Positions 13,792 to 22,058 of a DNA stretch of 64,000 nt are shown in pieces. Within the stretch, counting starts at the first letter, position 1; each line of letters opens with the position of its first letter. The notes below the pieces were generated by a model. It was given only the letters and a program-made list of their open reading frames with translations. It did not search any database and was not told where the DNA came from. The translations under genes were made by a program, and so were the position numbers. Source of the stretch: a bacterium (GTDB lineage Bacteria; Armatimonadota; UBA5829); contig JAJFVF010000008.1 of NCBI GenBank assembly GCA_021371935.1, positions 1 through 64,000 of the forward strand, given 5' to 3'.

Positions 13792-14457
13792 ATGCAGATG
13801 AGGATGCTACATAAGTTGATTATTATAGCTGTTGTGTTGGCTGTAGCTGCCTGCGCTGCGGTTGGAGCAAGCACACAGAGCAAGAGCGCTTTAGGCAACC
13901 AGGATGTGGAGAAATCCGAGACGGCAGTCTGCGATCTGATCGCGGATGCAGTGCGTGCGGAGTTGAACACTGATATCGCGTTTATTGCCGCAAGCGAGGT
14001 CAATGCCAAAGACACACCGTTTGAAGCTGGGGAGATATCTTCGTCCGATATCAATGCGCTGGTCTCATATCCCGATGATCCCCTGGCAGAGGTTTCGATC
14101 ACCGGCAAGGCTCTCCGTCAGGCGCTTGAGAAGTCTGTCTCGATATATCCTCAGCCAAATCTAGGGTTCCTGCAGGTTTCCGGCCTTGAGTTTACATTCG
14201 ATCCATCCAAGGATATAGGCGAGCGAGTGACGTCTGTGAAAGTGGCGGGTGCACAAATCATTGACTCCCGGACGTATACAGTGGGCATGACCAATTCCAT
14301 GGCCAACGGAGCGCTGGGTTACTGGAAGATTTGGTCATCGGGCGATGTAAAGCATCGTCATTCGGACAAGAGTATTATCAAAGCCGTAGAGGACTATATG
14401 ACGGCCAACAAGACTATAGACTATGGCACTTTGGACAGGATCAAAGTCGTCAAGTAG
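13792..14457 (+). CDS. Exported stand-alone 5'-nucleotidase C-terminal domain protein
   Basis: The product (221 residues; ATG at 13798 is an equally good start with GAGGTGGG better spaced) has a signal peptide ending near 'AACAAVGAS'. The rest matches the C-terminal domain of 5'-nucleotidase/UshA-type enzymes: 'ETAVCDLIADAVRAELNTDIAFI', 'LVSYPDDPLAEVSITGKALRQALEKSV' and 'GFLQVSGLEFTFDP'. That domain binds the nucleoside; the N-terminal metallophosphoesterase domain that does the chemistry is absent. It may be a binding protein or have lost its partner domain. An M28 peptidase starts 10 bp downstream, so the two are likely co-transcribed. Confidence 0.82.
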   Translation: MQMRMLHKLIIIAVVLAVAACAAVGASTQSKSALGNQDVEKSETAVCDLIADAVRAELNTDIAFIAASEVNAKDTPFEAGEISSSDINALVSYPDDPLAEVSITGKALRQALEKSVSIYPQPNLGFLQVSGLEFTFDPSKDIGERVTSVKVAGAQIIDSRTYTVGMTNSMANGALGYWKIWSSGDVKHRHSDKSIIKAVEDYMTANKTIDYGTLDRIKVVK

Positions 14458-14467
14458 TGGAGAAGTA

Positions 14468-15421
14468 GTGCTGAGACATTCGATATCCATAATCTGTGCG
14501 CTGATGTGCGTTATGTTGACTGCCGTTATCGGCTGTAGCCCCGGCGGCACATCGGCGAATGTGCCCACGTTTGATGAGACCCACGCATTTTCCCTGCTCA
14601 AGCAGCAGGTCGAGTTCGGTCCAAGATATCCTGGAACTGGCGGTCACAAAATGACTGCTGAGTTCATCCAAGCTCAATTGAAGCCATATGCCGACGCAGT
14701 GAAGGTTCAGGAGTTCTCAAAGACTGTGCGCGGCAATTATCTGGAGATGCAGAATATCATTGCACACTTCAACCCCGATTCCAAGAGACATATTTTGTTG
14801 GCAGCCCATTGGGACTCCCGTCCGACTGCAGATATGGAGATCGACCCTGCAAAGAAAAAGCAGCCCATTCCAGCCGCCAATGACGGTGGTTCGGGCGTGG
14901 CAGTGCTTTTGGAACTGGCGCGAATGTTTGCAAAACAGAAGCCTGATGTCGGTGTTGTGATGGTCTTTTTTGACGGTGAGGACTATGGTCCCGGCGAGCC
15001 GGAGATGTTTTTGGGATCGAAGTATTTGGCCAAGAATCTTGTCGACGGCACATCATATAAAGGCAGGGTAATCAAGATATACTATGGCATCCTGTTGGAT
15101 ATGGTCGGCGACAAGGACTTGGAGATACCAAAGGAGCAGCAGTCGGTGAATGCGGCGCCTGATGTGGTCAAAAAAGTCTGGAGCATGGCCGACAAACTTG
15201 GTTATAAGGATGTTTTTACTCCCGAGGTCGGTATGAGTATAGCCGACGACCATATTCCTCTGAACGATGCGGGAGTAAAGTGCATCGATATTATAGATTT
15301 CAATTATGGTCCATGGCATACGCTCGACGACACACCCGACAAATGCTCTTCCAAATCTCTCAAGATGGTGGGGGAAGTGATTGCGAATGTAGTCTATGCG
15401 GAGAAAGTGGAAAGTAAGTGA
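14468..15421 (+). CDS. M28 family zinc peptidase, lipoprotein
   Basis: Zinc aminopeptidase/glutaminyl-cyclase-like hydrolase. The signal peptide ends in a lipobox-like 'TAVIGC', so it is probably lipid-anchored. M28 metal ligands are visible in order: 'AAHWDSRP' (His and Asp), 'ANDGGSGV' (bridging Asp), 'FDGEDYG' (catalytic Glu and ligand) and 'DDHIPLNDAG' (His). The product resembles the bacterial glutaminyl-peptide cyclotransferase-like branch, but the exact substrate cannot be read. GTG at 14468 is chosen as start because GGAG lies five bases before it and the lipoprotein signal begins there. 317 residues. Confidence 0.87.
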   Translation: MLRHSISIICALMCVMLTAVIGCSPGGTSANVPTFDETHAFSLLKQQVEFGPRYPGTGGHKMTAEFIQAQLKPYADAVKVQEFSKTVRGNYLEMQNIIAHFNPDSKRHILLAAHWDSRPTADMEIDPAKKKQPIPAANDGGSGVAVLLELARMFAKQKPDVGVVMVFFDGEDYGPGEPEMFLGSKYLAKNLVDGTSYKGRVIKIYYGILLDMVGDKDLEIPKEQQSVNAAPDVVKKVWSMADKLGYKDVFTPEVGMSIADDHIPLNDAGVKCIDIIDFNYGPWHTLDDTPDKCSSKSLKMVGEVIANVVYAEKVESK

Positions 15422-15469
15422 TTTAGGTCTTTCCACTACCCAGCTTTCCATTCCCACGGCATCACAGTA

Positions 15470-15540
15470 TAGTTCGGGCTGGATATCCGATCCAGCCCGA
15501 AAGAGAAGTTCGCGATTTATAATCGCGTTATTCTTTTTTT
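15470..15540 (+). repeat. R3 double-hairpin element, copy a
   Basis: Hairpin 1: TTCGGGCTGGAT (15473-15484) / ATCCAGCCCGAA (15490-15501). Hairpin 2: CGCGATT (15511-15517) / AATCGCG (15521-15527), followed by TTATTCTTTTTTT, which could act as a terminator for the M28 gene. Flanked by 7-bp TTCCACT-type phrases (15430-15450 and 15583-15620). Other copies are at 21735 and, inverted, 36070. Confidence 0.8.
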
Positions 15541-15620
15541 GTCGCAACCAGATATCGCGTCCAACCTTTGCAGAATTCTGGACTTTCCACTTTCCACTTT
15601 CCACTATCCGTTTTCCACTC

Positions 15621-16001
15621 CTACGGCAGCACTGCAATAGCCTCAATTTCGACTTTTGCTCCGCGCGGCAGGGCAGCAACTTGCACAGTCGAGCGCGCCG
15701 GCGCATCTGAAAGCATATATGATGCGTATACGTCGTTCACGCGTCCAAAGTCGCCTATATCGGTCAGGAAGATAGTCGTTTTCACCACATCATCGAATGT
15801 CATGCCCTGGGATGCCAGTATGCCTCTAAGGTTTTCCATAACTTGTTTGGTTTGTGTGACGGCGTCCACCGCTTCAATTTGGCCGGTTGCCGGATTGATC
15901 GGAATCTGGCCGGATATGAACAGGAACCCGTTTGCTTTTATTGCCTGACTGTATGGTCCGATGGCTGCAGGCGCATTATTAGTTTCGACTTTCACTCGCA
16001 T
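15621..16001 (-). CDS. ridA: RidA family reactive enamine/imine deaminase
   Basis: RidA (YjgF/YER057c/UK114) hydrolyses reactive 2-aminoacrylate-type enamines to keto acids and ammonia. The 126-residue product has the family sequence 'AIGPYSQAIKANGFLFISGQIPINPATG' at the N-terminus, and 'ARSTVQVAALPRGAKVEIEAIAV' at the C-terminus including the arginine that binds the substrate carboxylate. The ATG at 16001 is chosen over an in-frame start 33 bp upstream because GGGAG precedes it and the family begins there. Convergent with the M28 gene. Confidence 0.95.
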   Translation of the reverse strand: MRVKVETNNAPAAIGPYSQAIKANGFLFISGQIPINPATGQIEAVDAVTQTKQVMENLRGILASQGMTFDDVVKTTIFLTDIGDFGRVNDVYASYMLSDAPARSTVQVAALPRGAKVEIEAIAVLP

Positions 16002-16007
16002 ATCAGT

Positions 16008-16040
16008 CTCCCAATACTCAATATAAAATCCCAATTACTA
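16008..16040. repeat. 7-bp-period AATACTC phrase between URO-D gene and ridA
   Basis: CCCAATACTCAATATAAAAT followed by CCCAATTACTAAATCAG: consecutive seven-base units of the AATACTC/AATATAA type. The same phrase follows several other genes in this window. Confidence 0.55.
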
Positions 16041-16042
16041 AA

Positions 16043-17146
16043 TCAGTAGCGGCATTCTTTGCAGGCGTCGGCAAAGGCTTTCAGGTTAGCCGGGTCACCG
16101 AAGAAGAAGTGGTCTGACGGCGCAATGATGTAGCCCGCGTGGTCTTTTGTCGCTTCGAAGCAATCTAAGACAATTTTGCGAGCAATCTCCGGCGTGCCTT
16201 TCTCAAAACCGGCGTTCTGGTCGAAACCACCTATGAAGAAGAGCTTGTCACCGACCCGGCGTGATGCTTCAGCCAGGTTGCAGTCACCGCCCATCGAGGG
16301 CGGAGTCATTGTCTCAAGGCCATCTGCGCCGTTTTCGACGACCATATCAAGCATCCTCATCAATCCGCCGCACAGGTGATAGACGACTTTTAGACCTACC
16401 TCATGGAACGCTTCTGCCTGCTGCTGATCGTATGGCAGGCAGAACTCTTTGAACATAGCGGGGCTGATAACAGTACTCGACCCGGCTCCACCGCCAGTCT
16501 CGACCATATCTGCAGGGATGCCTTTCCACAACTCTGTCACTCGCAGTGTCTTCTTGAGGATTTCACCAAGGACATAGTGCAGATAATCCGGTTTGTCCAT
16601 AGCCATCATGATGGCCTCTTCGGTGCCGATCATGGTGCAAAAGCTCTGCCATGGGCTGCCTTGGCCGGGGCTGAACGGGCTGACCCGGATAATACCGCGG
16701 TCGCCGAGCTTGTCCCTGGTTTCCTGCAGATATGTGAAATCTGCGGATATCGGCAAGGGGAAGTGTTTGTTCCATATCTCGAAGTCGGCTTCGGTTTTGA
16801 TTAAAGTCTCGGTCTCCCAGCCTGTAAACTCATTGTTTGCGCCCTTGTGATGCAGTGTGCCGCTTGGAGTTGTGATTGTTTCTTCCCAGAGACGGTCTCC
16901 ACGGTCGTTCGTGCCCAGGTCGACACGGTCCTTTCGCCAATCGGCACAGTCTTTTTCGTCATACTCATAGGAAGGCCCGCCGTAGATAGCATAGTCCATG
17001 TCGAACATCTCGTATGCCTGATACCAGTCGATCCCACCCAGGTAATGGTCAAGATAATACTGCATCCAGCCGTGCACCTGACACGGCAGACGGTCGGGAC
17101 GCCCATTATTCAGGGCGATCATCATACGCTCTCTTGAAGTCATCAT
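16043..17146 (-). CDS. Uroporphyrinogen decarboxylase (URO-D) family protein
   Basis: Member of the URO-D superfamily (TIM barrel), which includes HemE and corrinoid/coenzyme M methyltransferases such as MtaA. The 367-residue product has 'SRERMMIALNNGRPDRLPCQ' at the start and 'KVVYHLCGGLMRMLDMVVENGADGLE' near residue 260; the HxCG motif fits the zinc site of the methyltransferase branch rather than true HemE. Catalytic role is unknown; such paralogs are often numerous in Armatimonadota- and Planctomycetota-like genomes. Its ATG overlaps the panB stop by 4 bp, so it is translationally coupled to panB. Confidence 0.8.
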   Translation of the reverse strand: MMTSRERMMIALNNGRPDRLPCQVHGWMQYYLDHYLGGIDWYQAYEMFDMDYAIYGGPSYEYDEKDCADWRKDRVDLGTNDRGDRLWEETITTPSGTLHHKGANNEFTGWETETLIKTEADFEIWNKHFPLPISADFTYLQETRDKLGDRGIIRVSPFSPGQGSPWQSFCTMIGTEEAIMMAMDKPDYLHYVLGEILKKTLRVTELWKGIPADMVETGGGAGSSTVISPAMFKEFCLPYDQQQAEAFHEVGLKVVYHLCGGLMRMLDMVVENGADGLETMTPPSMGGDCNLAEASRRVGDKLFFIGGFDQNAGFEKGTPEIARKIVLDCFEATKDHAGYIIAPSDHFFFGDPANLKAFADACKECRY

Positions 17147-17952
17147 TTAGCTTTGCGTTCGGGGAAAGTCCCGTCCTTAACCTCGCTGCTATATTTGGTG
17201 AAAGCCTCAAGCATAACCTGCCACACATCGGCGTATTGCTTGACGAACGACGGCTTGAATTTGTCGAACATTCCCACCATGTCGTGGGTGACCAGCACCT
17301 GTCCGTCACAATACGGACCCGATCCTATTCCTATAGTGGGAATCGCCAGGCTTTCAGTCACTTCCTTCGCCAGATATTCCGGGATTGCCTCCAAAACAAT
17401 TGCACTGACACCGACATCCTGCAAAATAAGCGCATCCTGTTTAATTTTCTGTGCGCCCTCGGCATCCTTGCCCACTTTTTTAAGCCCACCGATCTGATGG
17501 ACATATTGCGGAGTAAGCCCCAGGTGGCCGACCACAGGAATTCCCGCGTTGATTATTCTGCCGATCGTGGAGGCCATATGCTCTCCACCTTCGAGTTTGA
17601 CCGCTTCGGCATTGCCTTCGCTTACCAGTCGCCCGGCATTTCTGACGGCATCTTCTTCGCTGACCTGATATGAGAGGAACGGCATATCGCACACCTGTAG
17701 TGCACGACTGACTCCTCGCGACACGGCAGCGGAATGCCGGATCATATCTTCCATGGTCACTTTCAGCCCGCTGTCATAGCCGAGCACGACCCATCCCAGG
17801 CTGTCCCCGACCAACACCACATCGATACCCGCCTGGTCCAGAATTTTGCCCATAGGGTAGTCATACGCAGTCAGCACGGATATCTTCTCTCCGGCTGCTT
17901 TCAACTGAGCCAGCCCGGGAGCTGTAACTTTTTTCTTTTCCATTTCCATCAA
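17143..17952 (-). CDS. panB: 3-methyl-2-oxobutanoate hydroxymethyltransferase
   Basis: PanB makes ketopantoate from alpha-ketoisovalerate and 5,10-methylene-tetrahydrofolate, the first step to pantothenate and CoA. The 269 residues show the family blocks: 'ISVLTAYDYPMGKILDQAGIDVVLVGDSLG' (metal-binding Asp), 'VKLEGGE' (Lys and Glu), 'GHLGLTPQYVHQIGG' and 'LEAIPEYLAKEVTESLAIPTIGIGSG' (catalytic Glu). Length is normal. First gene of a two-gene minus-strand unit with the URO-D family gene. Confidence 0.96.
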   Translation of the reverse strand: MMEMEKKKVTAPGLAQLKAAGEKISVLTAYDYPMGKILDQAGIDVVLVGDSLGWVVLGYDSGLKVTMEDMIRHSAAVSRGVSRALQVCDMPFLSYQVSEEDAVRNAGRLVSEGNAEAVKLEGGEHMASTIGRIINAGIPVVGHLGLTPQYVHQIGGLKKVGKDAEGAQKIKQDALILQDVGVSAIVLEAIPEYLAKEVTESLAIPTIGIGSGPYCDGQVLVTHDMVGMFDKFKPSFVKQYADVWQVMLEAFTKYSSEVKDGTFPERKAK

Positions 17953-17964
17953 CCTCTATAATAT

Positions 17965-18038
17965 CGAGAATGCCGAGAAGGCGAAGCTCTCGTTATAATA
18001 TCGAACACTCTGGGAGGGCGAGGCTCCCGCCGAGCCAT
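17965..18038. repeat. R7 repeats (GGGAGGGCGAGGCTCCCGCCGAGCC type), two tandem variants
   Basis: TGGGAGGGCGAGGCTCCCGC then CGAGCC at 18011-18036, preceded by a diverged unit GAGAAGGCGAAGCTCTCG (17975-17992). This is the widespread intergenic repeat that reads as GEAPAEP in one frame. Another copy lies at 48163. Confidence 0.75.
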
Positions 18039-18040
18039 AA

Positions 18041-19144
18041 TTATCCGCTCAGCGGCCTGAATGAAGACCCAATATACCATCCGATCAACATCGAGAAGAA
18101 AGACACATTTCCTCCAAAAAGCAGCACTTGTCTTGCTGCATCGGGTCTATAGGTCAAGCTCGACAAAACCACCACTCCGATCACGCACGCGAACGTAATC
18201 AGCACCGATCGGGATATACTCCATTGAACCAGGCTTGCTACTATATAGAATACTGCAGCGCCCAGGAAAAAGAAACCCGAGCCGAGGAGCAATATCAGTC
18301 CTGTTGGGATCACGGCCCAGTTGCCGCCGGATGCGTCGAACACCAGTTCCTCGTCAGGGTTTCGCACCAGCCCGTTGATGGAGATGAGTATACCGATCAC
18401 CAAAGAGCTTGCCGCCATCAGCACGACCAGGTTCCAACTCCACAGCCTGATATAAGGGATATATTCTCTCAGCCATGGGATCGGCTCGCCCGGCGATATA
18501 TGAATAGCAACGATCAAAAAAACTGCTATAGCCCACCAAATCATATTGAGTGCCGCCAACCTGGTTTGAGATGGAGCATGTCCAGGTGATGACGAGTGCG
18601 ACACCTGCTTGCCGACCATGTCCATCAGCTTCTTTTCGGCCACCTTATCGGATGGGTTATATTGGATCGCATAACTGTAAGACCTGATTGCGTTTGCCAG
18701 GCGTCCCTGAGCTTTATATATATCGCCCATAACAACGTGAGCGCGCGCGTTTCGCGGATCAATTTTAAGCGCCTTTTTGCAGTGACCGGCTGCCTCATGG
18801 AAGCGTCTCTGCACATATGCGAACTGCGCATCTTTGATATGTCCTGCCGCGTCACCTGTCTGCCCTTGCTGAGGCCGAGCCGTCTGCGACGCATGTGTGG
18901 TGTGCGTAGTAGTCCTTGGGATTTGCGCGTTCAGTTTTGCGTCATAATCCCGGCGCGCCACCGGGTCGGTCAGAGTATCGTAAGCCTCTTGGATCTGGAT
19001 AAAGAGCCTGTGTGCCAGGAGTTTGTCTTCAGCCACATCAGGGTGATATTTGCGCACGAGCTGCTTATATCGCCGTTTGATCTGTGCCGGTGCCGCATCG
19101 CGCGGCAGACCCAGGATTTCATAATAGTTGCGTGTTGTTTTCAC
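18041..19144 (-). CDS. J-domain and TPR membrane protein
   Basis: The N-terminal J-domain (residues about 4-70) carries the HPD motif at 34-36 ('RKYHPDV') needed to stimulate DnaK-type ATPases. Residues about 100-175 hold two or three TPR-like repeats ('AAGHCKKALKIDPRNARAHVVMGDIYKAQG', 'AIRSYSYAIQYNPSD'). The C-terminal half contains four to five hydrophobic helices, so it is probably a membrane-anchored DnaK co-chaperone. No G/F or zinc domain, so it is not DnaJ itself. Its ATG overlaps the stop of a GspF-type gene by 4 bp, suggesting a role in assembling or quality-controlling that membrane machine; this is an inference. Confidence 0.85.
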   Translation of the reverse strand: MKTTRNYYEILGLPRDAAPAQIKRRYKQLVRKYHPDVAEDKLLAHRLFIQIQEAYDTLTDPVARRDYDAKLNAQIPRTTTHTTHASQTARPQQGQTGDAAGHIKDAQFAYVQRRFHEAAGHCKKALKIDPRNARAHVVMGDIYKAQGRLANAIRSYSYAIQYNPSDKVAEKKLMDMVGKQVSHSSSPGHAPSQTRLAALNMIWWAIAVFLIVAIHISPGEPIPWLREYIPYIRLWSWNLVVLMAASSLVIGILISINGLVRNPDEELVFDASGGNWAVIPTGLILLLGSGFFFLGAAVFYIVASLVQWSISRSVLITFACVIGVVVLSSLTYRPDAARQVLLFGGNVSFFSMLIGWYIGSSFRPLSG

Positions 19145-20334
19145 TGTGATCCCAACTTATAGACCTGGTTGATATAGCTGGTGTATCCGCCTAAAACAGT
19201 GAGATATGTAAGCATCCCGGCTATCACCATCATCAATACAAACAGCACGATGGGGAGCTTTCTCAGGGTTGTTTTTGTCTCATCATCCATATATTCGGCA
19301 ATCTTTTGGAGTGTCTCGTCATAGCTGCCTGTCTTCTCACCGATATCAAGCATATCGACCACTTCCGGCAGCATCATTCCAGTTTCCTGCAGTGACTTAG
19401 CAAGCGATTGTCCATTGTTCAAAGCCGGTATGACCTTTTTGATGCTGCCGCCAATGGCAATATTGGCGCAGGCATCCGCGGATATCGATACGGCTTGCGC
19501 GATGGGCACTCCGGACGAATACATCAGCGCAAGTGTCTTTGAGAAGCGCGACATCGCAATCTTCCGAGCCATAGTTCCCAACACCGGCGGTTGGATTTTC
19601 ACAACATCCCATGCGCATCGCACCGGTTTGAATTGAAACAAAAATCTGCACACAATCAATATGACAAGAATTGGGATACCTATCATTTGAAATTGAGCCC
19701 ACATTACCAATGCCCCAGCCTGCGCGCCATGTACCACGAGTGCAATAAGCGCAGGGAAAAAGAAGATCAGCAGCAAGATCAAGCATGGATATAGTAATGC
19801 AGTAATAACCCTGCGCCTCAGAGTGATCTCAGATTCAATATGGGATGCCACCCTGTCCGCCATCGGTTCCAACAGGCCACTTTGTTCACCAGCACGGATC
19901 AGTGCGATATCCAATGGTCCGAATGCTTGTGTGTGCCTGCTCATTTCATCAGACAGCCGTCCGCCGCTCTGCACGTGTGAATGCATCTTTCTGACAATAT
20001 GCCCCATAGGTCCGCGGGCACGTTGTCCGATTCCTCGAAGTGCTTCGGAAAGCGACATTCCTGCAGATAGCATAGTGGTAAGCTGTCTGTAGAAGAACAA
20101 GAGGCTGCGAAGACTGATACCCGTCCAGTATGGGTACACGAAATATCGCAGAAAAGCAGAACCGAGTGTGCTTTTGCCGGACACATCGCGAGATGGCCTG
20201 ACAGGTCGAATCTCCATAGGAAATCCGCCTGCCTCGCGGATCATCGCGGCAGCCTGATGTTCATTGTCGGCTTCCAGTGTGCCGGTCCGTGTATTACCGG
20301 CTCTATCTTTAACTTTATAACTGTATGTTGCCAA
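19141..20334 (-). CDS. Type II secretion/type IV pilus inner-membrane platform protein (GspF/PilC family)
   Basis: Polytopic platform protein that couples an assembly ATPase to pseudopilus or pilus growth. The 397-residue product has an N-terminal 'TYSYKVKDRAGNTRTGTLEADNEHQAAAMIREAGG' segment typical of the family, and two T2SSF repeats (around residues 75-195 and 280-395) with 'FYRQLTTMLSAGMSLSEALRGIG' and 'FSKTLALMYSSGVPIAQAVSIS'. Three transmembrane helices fit the family. A second, diverged paralog follows upstream at 20428, and a J-domain gene overlaps its stop. Confidence 0.9.
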   Translation of the reverse strand: MATYSYKVKDRAGNTRTGTLEADNEHQAAAMIREAGGFPMEIRPVRPSRDVSGKSTLGSAFLRYFVYPYWTGISLRSLLFFYRQLTTMLSAGMSLSEALRGIGQRARGPMGHIVRKMHSHVQSGGRLSDEMSRHTQAFGPLDIALIRAGEQSGLLEPMADRVASHIESEITLRRRVITALLYPCLILLLIFFFPALIALVVHGAQAGALVMWAQFQMIGIPILVILIVCRFLFQFKPVRCAWDVVKIQPPVLGTMARKIAMSRFSKTLALMYSSGVPIAQAVSISADACANIAIGGSIKKVIPALNNGQSLAKSLQETGMMLPEVVDMLDIGEKTGSYDETLQKIAEYMDDETKTTLRKLPIVLFVLMMVIAGMLTYLTVLGGYTSYINQVYKLGSQ

Positions 20335-20427
20335 CTCTTTACCCTAAGCAATTTACGCAATGTAAATTGCACGTCTCGGCCTGAATTCCGTATTCAGAAC
20401 ACATACAAGTTCAAGGCCGTAATTTAC

Positions 20428-21681
20428 TTAGAAATTGAGCATCGGCAGCAAATAATCTCGATAACCTGATGCCATAAAGTAAACTGCGAGCACAGTCAGC
20501 ACGCCTTGGAGTATCATCAACAGAGTGATTGACCATGCTTTGCCCACAGTCTTTTGCGCTGCCGCCCTGTCTGTGTAATATTCTGATATCTTAGCCATTG
20601 CCTCAGGCAGTTTTCCGCTCTTTTCGCCTGCGGACACCATTCCCAGATCATCAAGCTCAATGACTCCCGAGTGCTCCAGCAGCGCAACAACACTCGAGTT
20701 CGGCGGAGCACTGAGTCTGGCCAGTTTCAGTTTTCTGGCGATTTCACTGTTTCGCACAGTCAGACTTGCCGCGTCCCATGCCGTGTCCGAGCCGATGCCG
20801 GCCGACATCAGCGAGTCCATCATATGGAAAAACCTTGAGATTGCAGCGAACCTGTGGACTTTTCCCCATATAGGCACTCTCAACAGCATCGTATCCAGCG
20901 TAAGCCGCACTATAGGGATGCGCTTAATGTAGCCCCATATCTCCCACCATACAAGCACGGCTATAACCACCAGTATGGCGACTCTAAATCCCTGCGCGAA
21001 ATATTTCCCAACCGCAGGCAGACCCTGTCCTGCCACAGCAGTCAGCATCGTATTGAGATTGAGAAACGGAGCCTGCAGGATGAACAAGATAAGCGCAAGT
21101 TTTGTGATGAACCATCCTATTCTGCCATATCTGGTATCCGACGCTTCGCGTTCAAAGTCTGCCGCTATCTCATCCAGCGCGATATCCAACTTACCTGCAA
21201 GTTCTCCGCACCAGATGGATGCCACCGCATGCACTGGAAACAGCCTCGAATGCTCGGCCATTGCTCCTGAGAGTTTTTTGCCCGAGCGGATGCTTTCCTG
21301 AATCTCAGGCAGCACTGACCGTATTTTGCGGTTGGAGACTCTGATATCGGTTGCGGACTGAAACAAAGGTCTTCCCGACTTGACCAGAGTGGCGAGCTGC
21401 CTGAAGAAGATTGCCAGTGTGGCAGCCGAAACGCAAGACTTGACAGATATAGGCACGCTCTCATTCTGGTGAGGTAATACTCTGCCCATAATCGAGCGTC
21501 CAACAGCCCTCTGCCCACCAGCGCCGGACGATGCGCGTGCTCCTGCAGCCGGATACACAGCTTTTGCGGAGTATCCCATCTGTGTCAGCTTTTGGGCGAC
21601 CTGCTGCTCGTCACGGGCATCCATTGCGCCGTGGACAATCTTGCCGCTATTATCTACTGCTTCGTACCTAAACAAACCCAT
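20428..21681 (-). CDS. Second GspF/PilC-family platform protein
   Basis: Paralog of the preceding gene (417 residues) with the same layout: N-terminal 'FRYEAVDNSGKIVHGAMDARDEQQVAQKLTQMGY', first T2SSF repeat with 'FFRQLATLVKSGRPLFQSATDI', then helices around 'ALILFILQAPFLNLNTMLT' and 'FRVAILVVIAVLVWWEIWGY', and a second repeat ('AISRFFHMMDSLMSAGIGSDTAWDAAS'). It lies 93 bp upstream of the first copy on the same strand, giving a tandem pair. No pilin or ATPase gene is in the window, so whether the pair serves a pilus, competence or secretion system cannot be decided. Confidence 0.88.
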   Translation of the reverse strand: MGLFRYEAVDNSGKIVHGAMDARDEQQVAQKLTQMGYSAKAVYPAAGARASSGAGGQRAVGRSIMGRVLPHQNESVPISVKSCVSAATLAIFFRQLATLVKSGRPLFQSATDIRVSNRKIRSVLPEIQESIRSGKKLSGAMAEHSRLFPVHAVASIWCGELAGKLDIALDEIAADFEREASDTRYGRIGWFITKLALILFILQAPFLNLNTMLTAVAGQGLPAVGKYFAQGFRVAILVVIAVLVWWEIWGYIKRIPIVRLTLDTMLLRVPIWGKVHRFAAISRFFHMMDSLMSAGIGSDTAWDAASLTVRNSEIARKLKLARLSAPPNSSVVALLEHSGVIELDDLGMVSAGEKSGKLPEAMAKISEYYTDRAAAQKTVGKAWSITLLMILQGVLTVLAVYFMASGYRDYLLPMLNF

Positions 21682-21734
21682 GTGATTTAGTATTTGATAT
21701 TTGATATTGATTATTTGTCGGGATGATTAATCTT

Positions 21735-21791
21735 TGTTCGGTCGCGATATCCGATCGCGCCCGAAACAGAATCTCGCAATTTCAGATTGCC
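21735..21791 (+). repeat. R3 double-hairpin element, copy b
   Basis: Hairpin 1: TTCGGTCGCGAT (21737-21748) / ATCGCGCCCGAA (21754-21765) with one mismatch. Hairpin 2: GCAAT (21776-21780) / ATTGC (21786-21790). The linker CCGAAACAGAAT is shared with the other R3 copies. Confidence 0.8.
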
Positions 21792-21830
21792 ATATCCATT
21801 GCAAAACAACAGACACTTCAAATCCAGTCT

Positions 21831-21895
21831 TGATCGTCCGGGGTATTCATGCCCCGGACGCAGCTTGCAAGGGGCATTCGTGCCCCGACAGCTCA
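21831..21895 (+). repeat. R2 double-hairpin element, copy a
   Basis: Hairpin 1: CGTCCGGGG (21835-21843) / CCCCGGACG (21852-21860) around TATTCATG. Hairpin 2: GGGGCATTCGTGCCCC (21871-21886). The same design occurs at 23718 and 42764. Confidence 0.85.
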
Positions 21896-22058
21896 ACATA
21901 TGTCAGCGGAATCAATCTTTGTGTTTGCCTCCAGCCTCCGCTCGCGACCAAAACAGGAATCCGCAATTTCTTTACTGAGTGAGGATTTCCGAATCCGGTT
22001 CCCGGAAATGGTCTTTATCATGTTTTAGTCCAGCCTCACAAAAGGCAGATTTCCCACA

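Larger units (their letters stand above)
21682..22058. other. 377-bp gene-free stretch packed with repeats
   Basis: From left to right: a TTTAGTATTTGATATTTGAT 7-bp-period phrase (21684-21715), R3 copy b, R2 copy a, then a second R3-like remnant (GCTCGCGACCAAAACAGGAA around 21941-21960, followed by GCAATTT) and a palindrome-rich tail (GGATTTCCGAATCCGG near 21983). No protein-coding signal is seen on either strand. Confidence 0.6.
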
